From contig MU859222.1 in NCBI GenBank assembly GCA_033297205.1, positions 1-64,000 of the forward strand: a stretch of DNA of 64,000 nucleotides. The letters run 5' to 3'. This stretch comes from Pseudoneurospora amorphoporcata. Lineage: Eukaryota; Ascomycota; Sordariomycetes; Sordariales; Sordariaceae. The notes below the pieces were generated by a model. That model saw only the letters and a list, made by a program, of their open reading frames with translations. It did not search any database and had not been told where the DNA came from. This document shows positions 1 through 11,426 of the stretch, in pieces. A program made the translations under genes and the position numbers. Positions within the stretch are counted from its first letter, which is position 1, and each line of letters starts with the position of its first letter.

Positions 1-139
1 ATACTTGTTGTGAACCTTTTGGCTTCACCGAACAGCACTGATAGTCTTTACCTTCAGCTATCCCACTTAGGCAGATCAGACTGCCGTTCGTCACATAAAG
101 CCTTCTAATACGTTAAGAAATAAGGGCATTCGCAAGACG

Positions 140-330
140 ACGACGTAGTCAATATACTTAATAAATTATTAGGAATCTAGGTAATCGTCTATTATATCTA
201 GGATAATTAATAACAATCTCAACACTAAGGGGTTTATTTACTTATAAACAAAATCGATTTTACCTAAGATTAACTTCTATCTAAAGGTAATTACTATAGC
301 GAAATTATAAGGGTTTTATAGGAGGGAAAG
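140..330. repeat. AT-rich tract, possible RIP-decayed DNA
   Basis: The composition drops abruptly to strongly A+T, with many TpA steps (TAATAAATTATTAG, TATTATATCTAGG, GATAATTAATAAC) and no coding potential, then returns to the balanced composition of the rest of the window. In sordariomycetes such islands are usually old repeats mutated by repeat-induced point mutation. No parent element is recognisable in this short piece, so the repeat origin is inference. Confidence 0.35.
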
Positions 331-1420
331 AAAGGACAAGGGAAAAGATAGGGCACCAGAAGAATCGAATTTACAATGCTTCAGGCTCTCCAACTATCTC
401 CCTCACTATTTTTTACGGGCATAAAATGCACATATTCGTACAATGTACTTACAGATTCTGCCTGATTTCCTTAGAACCTAAAACCGGATCTCCCGAGAGT
501 ATACGGTAGGTAAGTGAAGTGTTGATGTGTTAGTCAAGTGTGGGTTTTCTTACACAACACTTTCGAAGTCATAGAGGTATTGATACTCGATGCTTGGCTG
601 TTCCATCACGACTTCGTAACCGGCGACGCCGGTCTTCGACATTACAACGGGCAATCTTCTATACCTACCTACCTACCGTACCTCTATCCAGACGACCTCG
701 TATGGCTGCCAGCCCGCCTGTCCGCCCAGCAATCGTCATTGTCATCAATTCTTCCCTCCGTCCGTCCGCCCAGCCGTCATCATCTTCTGTCGATGAATCC
801 CTCCATCACCTGAACCCCCTTTTCCTCCAAATTCGGCGTTTCCTTCCCAGAAACCTGTCATGCATATGCCATCCCACACACCACAACTGTCTTGGCAAGC
901 AGAACGCTGCAAACCGAAGTTAGTTGTCACTCAGGAACCAGAACCAGAACCAGGTCTAGAGAGAAGTCGAGCGGCTGGACTGCTCTGGAACGCACAAGTA
1001 TTGTACTGCAGTGGTTTGAACCGGCCGGTTCAGAGTTCAGTTCGTTTGGTACCTTTACACTGCAGGCACTGCACTGCGTTGTGCTCAGCTCTCACCACAC
1101 CGTAACTTGACCAGACCAGAAGGGGAGCAATCGAGGTTTGACTGACACTCGATCGGTCGGTCTGATCTCCTGATCAGCCAGTTTAACCCGAATTGCAAGC
1201 CAAGACAACAAACAAGGGTGCTGAGCTCCCGGTTATGTACTCGGTTTTATTTTGTCGATCGAGTTCAGTCAGTTTAAACGTCATGGTAAACGAAGAACAA
1301 GCCCGGGCTTACAGGAACCGAAGTTTGTGTTACAATCTCGACTCCATTGCCAAAAGATGCGAGCACTGCACTGCCAGTGCAGTTACTTTGTGAGCTTCGA
1401 GGCTGATCATGAGTAGTGTA

Positions 1421-1440
1421 CAGGTAAGGTACCTTACCTG
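1421..1440. repeat. Perfect 20-bp palindrome
   Basis: CAGGTAAGGTACCTTACCTG is its own reverse complement. Related GGTAAGGTA/TACCTACC strings recur nearby (about 2238-2249, 3290-3310, 3363-3390, 3664-3682, 3995-4020) and sparsely elsewhere, so this is the cleanest member of a dispersed short palindromic motif family. Confidence 0.7.
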
Positions 1441-1900
1441 ATCAGTCATTAGTTCAGTTCACTGCAGTCATCTCACCGTCTCACTTGCTGAAGTGAGCAG
1501 AGGAATGAAGACGACGATGCCGCGGCGGGAATATAAGGGGGCCCATCTGGGCCAGAGGAAGGTTCTGCACCAGCCTCTGTTCCTAAAGCAGTCTGGCAAT
1601 CTGGCACAGATGCAAAGAATGGATGCCTTCTGATTGGTCAAAATCCCCCCGAAAGGGATAAGGTTGAAAGACTGACCGCTATAGAAGGCCTAGAGAGGGC
1701 GGGTGACCGGGTGGGTCGAAGTCTGAAGTCATCGCGAAGCTTTTCGCGCGACCGAAAAGACTAGAGCAAGTGGGATTGGAATTGAGTGACCATTCTGGCA
1801 CGCCGCTTTCGAGTTCGGCCAGGGCACCTCAGGCCGCTCAGACCTCAGGGAGGTATCTGGCCAATTAGAAGCCTCCGAACAACAATAAGACTAGAGGTAC

Positions 1901-1954
1901 CTAGACGATTCATCGAGGGTAGACGATGCACCTGGGCTAGACGATTCATCTAAA
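1901..1954. repeat. 18-bp tandem repeat, three copies
   Basis: Copies start at 1901, 1919 and 1937. The first 14 bases (CTAGACGATTCATC) are identical in copies one and three; the middle copy is diverged (GTAGACGATGCACC). It ends directly beside the left arm of the inverted repeat that begins at 1961. Confidence 0.6.
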
Positions 1955-1960
1955 CTACCG

Positions 1961-2228
1961 TAAAAGCTCGCGAAATTGGCAAACCGCCTTCCCTCTTTCG
2001 GTATAGGGCATATAGCAGAAATCTGCTAGGAAGAAGCCTAGTCAGCCAATATACACTAGTAAATATATTTGCCCAGATAGTGAAAATTGAAGGACATTGC
2101 CCTCGACGTTAACTTGCACACATTCGAAAGCACAGTGACCGACCTGATCCTGCCAGCTACTTGCACCTATATACCCAAATGCAGGCGCTCAAAGAGGGAA
2201 GGCGGTTTGCCAGTTTTGCGAGCTTTTA
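1961..2228. repeat. 268-bp element bounded by 38-bp inverted repeats
   Basis: The left arm 1961-1998 matches the reverse complement of the right arm 2191-2228 at 36 of 38 positions; the two mismatches are both transitions. Both arms carry the core GGCAAACCGCCTTCCCTCTT. The interior has a second small hairpin (TAGCAGA-AA-TCTGCTA, 2013-2028) and no coding potential. The size and terminal inversion resemble a MITE or solo foldback element. No clear target-site duplication is visible, so a mobile origin is a hypothesis. Confidence 0.6.
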
Positions 2229-4944
2229 CTCTACCTGTACGGTAAGGTAGCTGCCGTCCGTTTGTATTGCTCGGCAGCTACGGTTTCCTGACGGTTCTGG
2301 GAGAAAAACCAGCAGGTCTCCTCAGTCCGCGGCGGTTCACCAAGAACTCTCACTCGGCAGGAACCATTTCCTTGACAGGTACCTCCACCGGGAGATCTGT
2401 TAGAAGGGGTAGTAGCGCGATAAAAATTTAGACCATCAAAGATTGGGCCCCACTAACATCTGTCCCTTCCTCGAGCCTTCGCTCCTTCCTTGGAGGTATT
2501 GATTCCCCTTCAATCCCTTTAGGTTTCGTTCGGGAAGGAAAGAACATATACATGCAGGCGGCCGAACTCCTAGGATGAGGTGGAGCTGGGACTTGAGCTT
2601 CCGTCGCCGGACGGTTGTTGAGCTGTCACGGTTGGGAAGTCGCAACCGTTGCAAATGCCTTATGTTGCTGAACGGTTCCTTGTAATCCTACTACGGTTTC
2701 TGGAGGGAAAACTATAAGGCCTCCTTGTGACGCCCCGGCAAAAGGAGGAAGGTGCGGCCACGGCCAAGGTGTTGATGGTGAGCTACGAGCAGCCACTTCA
2801 GATTTCTCGGCACAGTCAACACCGACTGAGGTACTACTACACCTTCAGTTCACCTAATAGAGCTGAGCGAGTAAAGGATGAGTTCTACGATGCTGTGATA
2901 CTTCCAACATGACGATACCTGTACCTCTACTTCCAACAGGCATGCAACGAACTGCAAGTAGAGGTACCTACCACTAGAGATAGGTAGGGTAGTGGGGTCC
3001 GAAGTGGAAGTCTTCAGTTATCCCAAGTCTGCCACACTGAACATCATATTCGCTTACGCTAACGTAGTAGGAAAAAGTGATAGCTCCCGCCCCTTTCCTC
3101 GGCGTCTTCTAGAAGCGAGAAGTGTCGAAGCACCGCTGCATCATATACCTCCAACTCATTCGCCAATCTGATCTTCGGGATGGTGTGCGAGTGGCTGTGA
3201 TTGCCAAGCTCTTGTTGAGTGCCCCTGGTTAAGGTAAGTGGCAAGGAGAGAGTTGTACACTCGAGTCCTTGGTAGGTATAGGAGAGTAGTAGGTAAGGTA
3301 CCTACCTCTACACTGCCGCCTGATCACGCCGTTTCGCGGTTCGCCGTCTTTCGGCTGATGCAGAGAAGGTTACTACTGGGTACCTCTACCTTACCTTGCT
3401 CGCCGCAGTCACCGACTACATCGGACACCTCGGGAATAATCTCACCTCACCTCGATCACCATACCTTATGCTCGCGAGACTCGGCTGGAAGTATGGGTTG
3501 TTCCACGGTTTGACCTGCTTTTCATGATATGCTCTGGCTCTCTGAGTCTTCGCAACATTCTTCCAATGTAACAGGCAGAAAAAACCCAATGGCAGGTGCG
3601 TGCCTGAAACAGTATTAGAATGATGGCTACCAAGAGGTACCGTATGTAGGTTCTTTTCAAACTGGGTAAGGTAGCTAAGGTACCTAGTGCTTGAAGGGAC
3701 ACTACGTCTTGGAGACTTACAGTTCCAACAATCTCCCTCGGCTGTCACATGAAGACTTGTGCGCAGAGCTTAGTGTCCTACGACGGACGACCAGCAACGG
3801 TAGGGGTAACTGTGATGTCCTATCATATATCACATCTCACTTACCTGGAAAGAGCTGAACACTATAGCCGGGGCCAACTGATTCAGCACGTGCGCAAAAC
3901 CGAGGTCTTCGGAATACTCATCCGACAGTACGTCTAAGCCCGGGCGAGAGACAGCAAGATAACTGTGACATGTAAGCCGTAGCCTAGAGATGTGTAGAGG
4001 TATAGGTAGAGGTAAGGTACTCCGACAGTTGAAGCTCATGTTTTAACGGTGTTAGGACATACATCGGATAGGTAAAGATTGAGGCTGCGAGACTTGAACG
4101 TCCTGGACGACATCATGATGGGCTTGTGAGAGGCGAAGAAGGTACCTAAGTGTGTTGTGACCTCTGAACAACAAGACGGTGTTGAGGGGCTTGAGATACG
4201 TTGGCGGGAACGTCGTTGAGAGGCGTAACGCAGATTCCACAACACACCTGCTAGTTCCAAAAAATGTCGAGTTTGAAAATGCTATACTTGTCTAACTAAC
4301 CTGCCTGCAATGACCAACTTTTTGTTTTCTTCGAAAGAGGCTCTAGATTCACGTTCTCATCCTTCCATTCAGCAACCTGTCGATCAGCAGCCGTGTCCTT
4401 AGGACTCTTCTCTCTCCCAGAATTTCCCCTCCGTCCTCCCCGTACTAGTTCACCGACTCTTCATCCAGACCCCTTCCTCCCTCCTTTGAAGGGTGCTTGC
4501 TATGAACTGTGAGCCGCAGCAGGTGGAGGAAATGCAAGACACGACAGTAACCCAACATGTCCTACATCTTCCACAAATAGCAGACTAAACCACGGAAAGC
4601 GCTTGATCCAGTAATCACTAACCCAAAGAAGCACTGCATGGTTTATCAAAACGAGAAACGACAAACTCGCATTCCATGACTTTCAGCCAAAATGATAACC
4701 GATAGCCATGCCACTAAAAAGCGCAAACCCGGGTGCCCTGTGTGGAGAACGGAGCAACCCCAAATCCATCGGCGTTGCCAGAAGGCGTCAATTAAGTAGT
4801 AGCCTTGCGTGCCCAGGGCTTTCGTTCGAGCAACGGGTAGTTATCGGCGCCACAGCACAAAGTTTGCGGTATGCGTTCCTAACAGCGCCTCGACTGACAG
4901 AAAACAGTTTGGTGTATGACGTGGTATAGGGGTATAAACACCAT

Positions 4945-7900
4945 TTAGCTGGTTCCGTTAGCAGCCGCGGCAGCTTGTTGAGCGGCAGCCTCTTGCGTAT
5001 CCGCCTGCTGCAAGACAGCCGAAATAACGCTCTGCTCCTCCATGCTCAAATGTTGTACCAGGCCAGCATAGTACTGGGGCTGTTCTGCTTGGAGCTCTGC
5101 GATGATGTTAGCTCTGATCAGGTTTGGTTCACAAGCACTTCGATGAAGGAAAATGCTCACTCAACAGAGAGGTCTTGAAGATGGAGTAGGGGTCAAGCTT
5201 GTCAAGCGGGGATTCGAGAAGAACGCCATCCTCGCCGAGCTCGTCGTCACTATACTCCAGATCGGTGCCGGAGAACTTCTGCGCCTGAGCAAGGTGAGTG
5301 TCAGCAAGATCGCGGATCTAGAGTCATCAATACCGATTCTGAAATAGGTGTGTTCTGTTGGACTTACCTCCTCGTTGAGGAATTCCAGATATGCTTCACT
5401 CTCGCCCTTGATGTCTCCAAGATCCTCCTCCTCGGCCTCTTCACCGGCATCCCAGTTGTTTTCATCATCGTCCCACTCCTCGTTCTCGTCGTAGACACCT
5501 CCGTCGAGCTGATAGTCGTCCTTGAGCGCTTCCTCACGGTTCTTGAGAGCTGTTGGCAGGCTGCTGAACAGAGAGGTGATGCCCTGGAGAAGCCTTGGCC
5601 AGCCAACGGCAACAGTAGGGGGAATCTGATCAGCAGGAATGCTGATCAAGGCCACAATGGCCACAATGCAGAGCTTCTTGTCATGCACGCGAGAGAAAGC
5701 GTCCATGCTGCTGAACCAAAGGCTGAAAAACTTATTAGTCCAGCCTTGGGATTCGAGAATCTGGAGAGTTAGAAGAGGGTTGTAGTAAACGGCATTGATG
5801 ACCATTTCCATCAAGTGGATCTTGTAGCTCTTGACCTTGACATCCTGAGAAATGAGGACGTTCATAGCCAAGCCAACGAAGCCCTGGACGCACTGGTCGA
5901 TATGGCCACGCAGACTGAGCATCATGGCTTCAGAAAGCTTGCAGGCGCAGATCCTATCACAGCCGCCAACCTTGCTATCGTTGAACATATCCTGAACCAT
6001 CTCAAACAGCGCCTGAATGTACTCGGGCTTCTGGACAAGCTGGGGAGCGCCGTACTGCACAAAGTTGTCCAGCGCGGGAAGCATGTCCTCCAGATACAGC
6101 TCGGCCCCAGACTTGAAAGTTGTGTGGATGAGCTCGAAGGCCTGCCACATGTTGGGGGAGATCTGCTTGGCGGCGAAAGTGCAGCTGTCGATTATTTCGA
6201 ACACTTCATTATAGAGGTCGTACAGCTTGTTCTCCAAAGTAATCTGGATAACAGGCATCAACACGCTCTCAATATGAAGAAGAACCTCGGGGGTGCTTTC
6301 AAGGGTGAGGATGAGGGTACCGATTGTCTGCAGAACACCAAGTGCCGTTATGCTCTTGTCATCGAGATAATCTCCGAACTCATCCTCAGCACCATCCCGT
6401 CTCTCGTTGTTTTCCAGAAGCTCGCGGACAATGCGCAGGTAGGTGTCGCGCAGCTGCTCGCTGAGAGCCACGGCAAACGGTGTAAGCTCAGTAGCGAAAA
6501 CCTCCACGAAGTCCTCCATGACATTAGCGAGGGCATCGATATCGGCTTCGTTAGCAAGCTTGAGAAGCTGCTGCATAACCGTCGGGATGTTCTGCTGCAT
6601 GCTGGTACGAATGATCTCATGTCTGATCATGGGCTGCAGGGCCAAAGCAGCGGTCACACGGACCGGCAGCTTGGGATCGGCCATGCAGTCGAGGATGTGA
6701 CGGTAGACGGTGAGAAGGTTCTGTTGGTCCTTAAAGTCGAGCTGCTCAAACTTTTCGATGGTGTCGCAAGCACGGGCTCTCAGGAAGCCTTGAGGGTTGG
6801 TGAAATCCGGGAAAACGTAGCGAACCAAGAAGTATTCCACCTGGTCGGCAATAGGGGACTTCTTGCCCAAGATAACCGGAGCAAGAGTTCCGATCATGCG
6901 CAGCGCACCCTCCTTCGCCAGGTGGTTCTTCTGGTCCTCTGGCGCCTGTTCATACTGGTTGACGACCTCGTTGACGAACTTGAGAATCTCGAAGGTCTGC
7001 TTTCTGCGCGCCTTCGTGAGGCTTACCAAAAAGTTCACAGCGGCAACGTCGGGTGCGGAGACCTCCTCAAAGAAGTTAAGTTTGCGGTGCAGGTATTCCT
7101 CCGGTTCCTCCTCGAAGTTTTCCACGTCCTCTTCCGAAAGGCAGAGAACAGGGAAGATGAAATGAGTGACCAAGTTAGTAAGGTGAGGCTTAAGATGTGC
7201 CCACATCTCCTTGGGACGAATGCACTCGTCAAGGAAGACGAGAGTGTACGACAAGCACGGCCGGCTCAACCAGACTGTCTTGGCTACCCACTTCTCGATC
7301 TCAGCGAGGTAGTGCTTGAGGATTTCGGGAGCCACCTGGGCAATAAAGTTCTTGGCGAACTGGAGCAACTGACCATCGGCTCCCTTCTCCATGATGTTGT
7401 GAGGGTTACCATATCTGTGGTAGGGTCAGTCTCGGAGTTGCGCACCTGGTAGAACTTGGAAGATGCAACACCATAACAACTTACCTGATATATAACCTGT
7501 TCAGGTTGAAGTATGCCCACTTCTTTGCCTTCCACCAATGGTGGCGTTCACGTCCCAACGGGTCGTCCTGCATAGCGCTCGCAGGAATCGGCTTAGATAC
7601 GGTACGGAGGAAGATAGTGCACCATCCAAGATTGACGGACTGCTCGCGGAGGCAGGCGGGGAGTTCGAGCTATAGTGGCCCAGTCAGCAATTCATCCTGT
7701 TACCATGTTTCCAGTAGACATGAGGACCCACCCAGGCAGTATGCTTGTACGCCTTGAGAGCAATGTGTAGCATCTCGCCAGCCTCCTCGCTATCCTGGTT
7801 TACCAACTCATCGCAGACGGCCAACAATCTCGGGAAGCTGACTTCGACAATCTTTTCGAATTGCGCACGGTTATCGGTATCGCTCATCTTGTAGCGGAAA

Positions 7901-8765
7901 GACCGGCAGATAGCGAGCAAACATTGCAGACCAGCCAGGACAGCGGGGGCGTTGTTGGCGTTGAGCAACTGAACGGTGTACTCCATGAAGGTCGGCCATC
8001 GATCGGGAAAGTCGAAGTGCAAGATGCGCTGTAGAATAGGGACCAGCTGGTGGCGGACCAGAGTCTCGGAGCTGGCGAGAATGGGCAATAACCGGTTGCG
8101 GAAGCGTTCCTTGGCATCTTCGTCCAAAACAGCCTCTTGAGGGTAATCGTCGGAGCGCTGCCAGGCGCGGTTGACTCGGTTCTTAAGATAGATAACGGCT
8201 AGAGAGAGGTGAGCGCTTGCACCAAGTGTAGTGGGTTATAAGAGGCCGTGTAGGGAAGCGAACTGGCAAGCCATACTTGAAAGTTTCAGGTTCACATCCT
8301 GCTCTGTCTGGAGGAGGTCCAAGAGGACATCGGTGAAACCAACTTGTTGCTCGGCCTGCAGTGAAGACTTGATGTCAGCGGCGCTCCTGTTGTCCGTAGT
8401 CTCATGTCCATGTGGAAGCGGGGTGGTGATCGGAAGTCGAGAGTGTGCTGGTGAAATGGATATTGGGCGCGAACGGCTGGGTGGGAGAAGCACACGGCCA
8501 CGATGACGGCTACGGGGTGTTGCTATGTTGGACGGCGTTGTTGTGTCATGGAACGACAAACTCGGGCTCGTAGTCGGACTGGGGCTGATCGCACTGAAGG
8601 GCCGGAGTCTTTCGAGGTGGTCGGACGGCGACTTGGACGGGGTTTGATGATGATGGAGGGCGGCTACACACGCACCTGCTTAAGCTGGAGTTCAGCCCTC
8701 CGACGAACGTCGGCATCGGCGTCGAGGGTCGCGACGATGCAACTTCGAATGGCGTTCGCATCCAT
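4945..8765 (-). CDS. nmd5: Importin-7/8-type karyopherin (Nmd5/Sxm1 family)
   Basis: Nuclear transport receptor of the importin-beta family: binds Ran-GTP and carries cargo through the nuclear pore. The model has seven exons (minus strand): 8765-8676, 8355-8277, 8198-7732, 7669-7485, 7414-5368, 5284-5161, 5096-4945, giving 1,047 residues, the normal size for importin-7/8. The start MDANAIRSC leads into the importin N-terminal domain (RRRAELQLKQ, VYLKNRVNRAW-like motif in exons 2-3). The long fifth exon encodes HEAT-repeat helices, and residues about 906-956 form the acidic loop (EEWDDDENNW, EEAEEEDLGD) typical of Nmd5. All joins keep frame and restore family sequence (for example KLS-T-VIYLKNR and LYI-R-YGNPHNIMEKG). 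The short Ala/Gln-rich C-terminus ends in NGTS. The family call is firm; whether Nmd5 or Sxm1 is the closer yeast relative is not decided here. Confidence 0.93.
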
Positions 8766-11426
8766 CTTGAGGTGACTTCGTTGACGGTCAAATTCTGGCG
8801 GACTCTCGCATCAACACGGACACACCTATCCGGGGAGGGCGAGTGCGTAGATTGGGGGGGGGGTGGTGTTGGTGGCAGGCAACAAAATCCCAAAACAAAA
8901 AGCCGGAGACGGGGTTGAAGTTGTTGCGGTTGAGGGGCGTGCACAGTCTTGCCAAACTAGCGTAAAAAAAATTTGGGCCACAAGCTGGTCCCTCGTCGTA
9001 TCGCTGCTACTGGAGACGCTTTGTACCTGCTACCTTTTTGGCTGGCAAAAGATGACGAATCGGCTGCCGTGAAAATCCCAAATGGGCGGGGCATTATCAG
9101 CACGCTTTCCGGCGGGGGTTATAGGAGACAGAGGCATCGGGGTTAATGCTGTGCCGAACATTTCACTGGCCTCCTACCTACATAAAACACACGCCTCTTC
9201 CAGACGCGTCAGGGGCAAAAGAGCATCACGTCGGCCAACCTGCAACCTCTATGTAAACAACCAGAGCACGGGCATAACTCGACCAGTGATGGAAGTGTTG
9301 TCTGTGCGGGTTGTCAATCACGGGTTTGTCAACCGCTGCGGTGGAGGGCCTCTGGGCCAGGAACAATGGAAACTCCATAAAAAACGGCATGGAAGCCAGG
9401 GACGTCAGCTTGGTCTTTTTAGTGGCTTCTACGCTAATAGGAACCTGCCTGGTTCACACGTTTTACGCTGGTTGTCAGACCAGGAGGGGCCTCATTACTC
9501 TTGGGTCCTGCTTTGGAGTCCAGGGGTCGTCCTGCGGAGGGAATCCATTGAGGTTGATGGGATTTAGCCTCATGGAGTCGTGTTAAGTCTTTTTCTTTTT
9601 CCTGAGGTAAAAGTGCCGGTACGGAAGGATGAAAGAATCCGTTCGTTACGACTGATTGTATACTCCAGATAATAGGGCATTAGCAGGAATCCTTGTACAC
9701 TGCCGTGGCCATGATAGTCCTGAACCTTCACCAGCCTTTTATTTGTGTTGGCCAGACAGAAGGAAGGTCGTGCCTGACAATGAAGCTATCATGGGTTTGG
9801 CGTTCATTTCGCCAAACGCTACAAGATTTTGACGCCCCACTATAATTCACTTGTACTAACGAACCCACCTTGTGTCTCGAAATCCCATGTTCACGCCTTG
9901 TCTACACCCAAGTTGATGCTCCCTGTGTGAGCTTCGTTTCGCGTTATGAGAAAGGTCGGGAAAGAGTAACCAACTCCCAGGGTCCGTCTGCTTAGCAGGC
10001 CGGTCACCAGGGCCAACCCCAGCTTTACGACGGGAGCGCGAACGACTGTTGATGACGAGGGCACGTTTTAGGCACAGCTGAGGCGCTGGACCAAGGCCAT
10101 GCCGCCATGCAAAGGCTCAAGTGCCGTTTTCTGGGCATATGCGGTACCTCAATGGACAGATAGATAGGTCCTCTGCCTTCTAGAGATTCTCGACATCGAC
10201 AGAAACACTAACATCGATGACCGAATATACTCAAGTACAGGAACAGGCATATCTACCTGTACTATAAGACCTTCCGACGGGTTACGGTGCGATGCTTGTA
10301 TCCTGGGCCGGTCATGGCAAGCCAAAGTACCTTATACCAAACGCGTGTATATGTACATAGGTAGTTAGCGTTTTCGCCCTACCGTCATCAACTATTCCCC
10401 ACGCGCGAGCCATGTGTGCCGTGGTCTTCCATGCTATGTAGGTAGTTGCTACTAAACTGAGCCACCCTCGCCATTAGTTAGCACAACAACGAAGTCAAGA
10501 CACTTCACTTTGCAACAGCAGCGACTATGAATGCTGTATCATCACAATGAAATCCCCGTTCGAGGGACCTCGTACTATCAACAACAAGGAATGCAAGATA
10601 AACCCCAGTCTCGCAGTCTCACCCACTCCTTGCCAGCTGCCGCCGCAACCTAAGCAGCAAAAGCCATGCCGCACAAGCGGTGACCACTGACCGGAGGTAA
10701 TAAACCGACCCATTCACCAACCACCCCGTCATCTCACTCCTTATTCTTCCTCCCTTTCCACGCCTCTTGGACGTGATTGGCGCTCTTACAAATCGATTCT
10801 CGCTCGACTCTGGTAACATATGATTGCACTTTGAGTCATCTTGAGAAGACGTCGATATCATCATGGCGACGGATGACTGGCGTACATAAAGAAGCAAGAC
10901 GTTGAGCCTCATAACGCGTACCTACATTTTAGTGCTAGATTACCTACAGACTCATAGGCTCGCCTAATAGGGACAATAAAAACACGTCCAGGGTATTCAA
11001 GTCACGCGGTCAAGGCCTCAGGGGTGCTTTCTTGCTGCACGCTATCGCATCGTACAGTATAGAAGAACAGACAAGCATTACAGTACACTACCCAAGGTGG
11101 AAAATGCTGTGCTTGCCTGCGTCTGAAAGGCTCCATGCAAACCCCAGTTACGTGTAGAAGCAAAAAGAACCGGAATAAGATACTTGCACGCTTTCATTTC
11201 CCCTGCGTCTTCCCAACCGCCTTTATTTTGGCAAGGGAGTCCACCAGCCAAGTCTCTCAAGACTAGGTAGCGATCGGCGAGAAGAGCAGCACGGACACCG
11301 AGCAGACTCCGTGCTTTCCATTATATACAGTGTTTACATTGAAAAGAGGAACAGCAAGACAATCGGAAGACCCTTCTTTCATTGTACCTCTCAACGAAAC
11401 AAGCTCCAAAGCTCTATGCCCTAGAC
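8766..11426. other. Intergenic, no gene recognised
   Basis: This holds the promoter side of the importin gene and a long gap. A 161-codon plus-strand frame at 9082-9567 has no recognisable similarity, no supporting splice context and an unremarkable composition, so it is not annotated. No RNA gene or repeat stands out. Confidence 0.5.

Larger units (their letters stand above)
1..4944. other. Gene-free, repeat-bearing left flank
   Basis: No open frame here looks like a real gene: the longest is 110 codons and none resembles a known protein or joins to a neighbour through splice signals. The stretch instead holds an AT-rich TpA-rich tract (about 140-330), a perfect 20-bp palindrome (1421-1440), an 18-bp tandem triplication (1901-1954), an inverted repeat (1961-2228) and many copies of a GGTAAGGTACC/TACCTACC-type motif between 1.4 and 4.1 kb. 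The right end (about 4,300-4,944) is the downstream flank of the importin gene. Confidence 0.6.

Noticed and set aside
5815..7452. 545-codon open frame on the plus strand
   Set aside because: It is antisense to the importin exon and owes its openness to that gene's codon bias; the minus-strand protein is clearly the real one.
9082..9567. 161-codon plus-strand frame
   Set aside because: No recognisable domain, no supporting splice signals, and composition does not differ from surrounding intergenic DNA.
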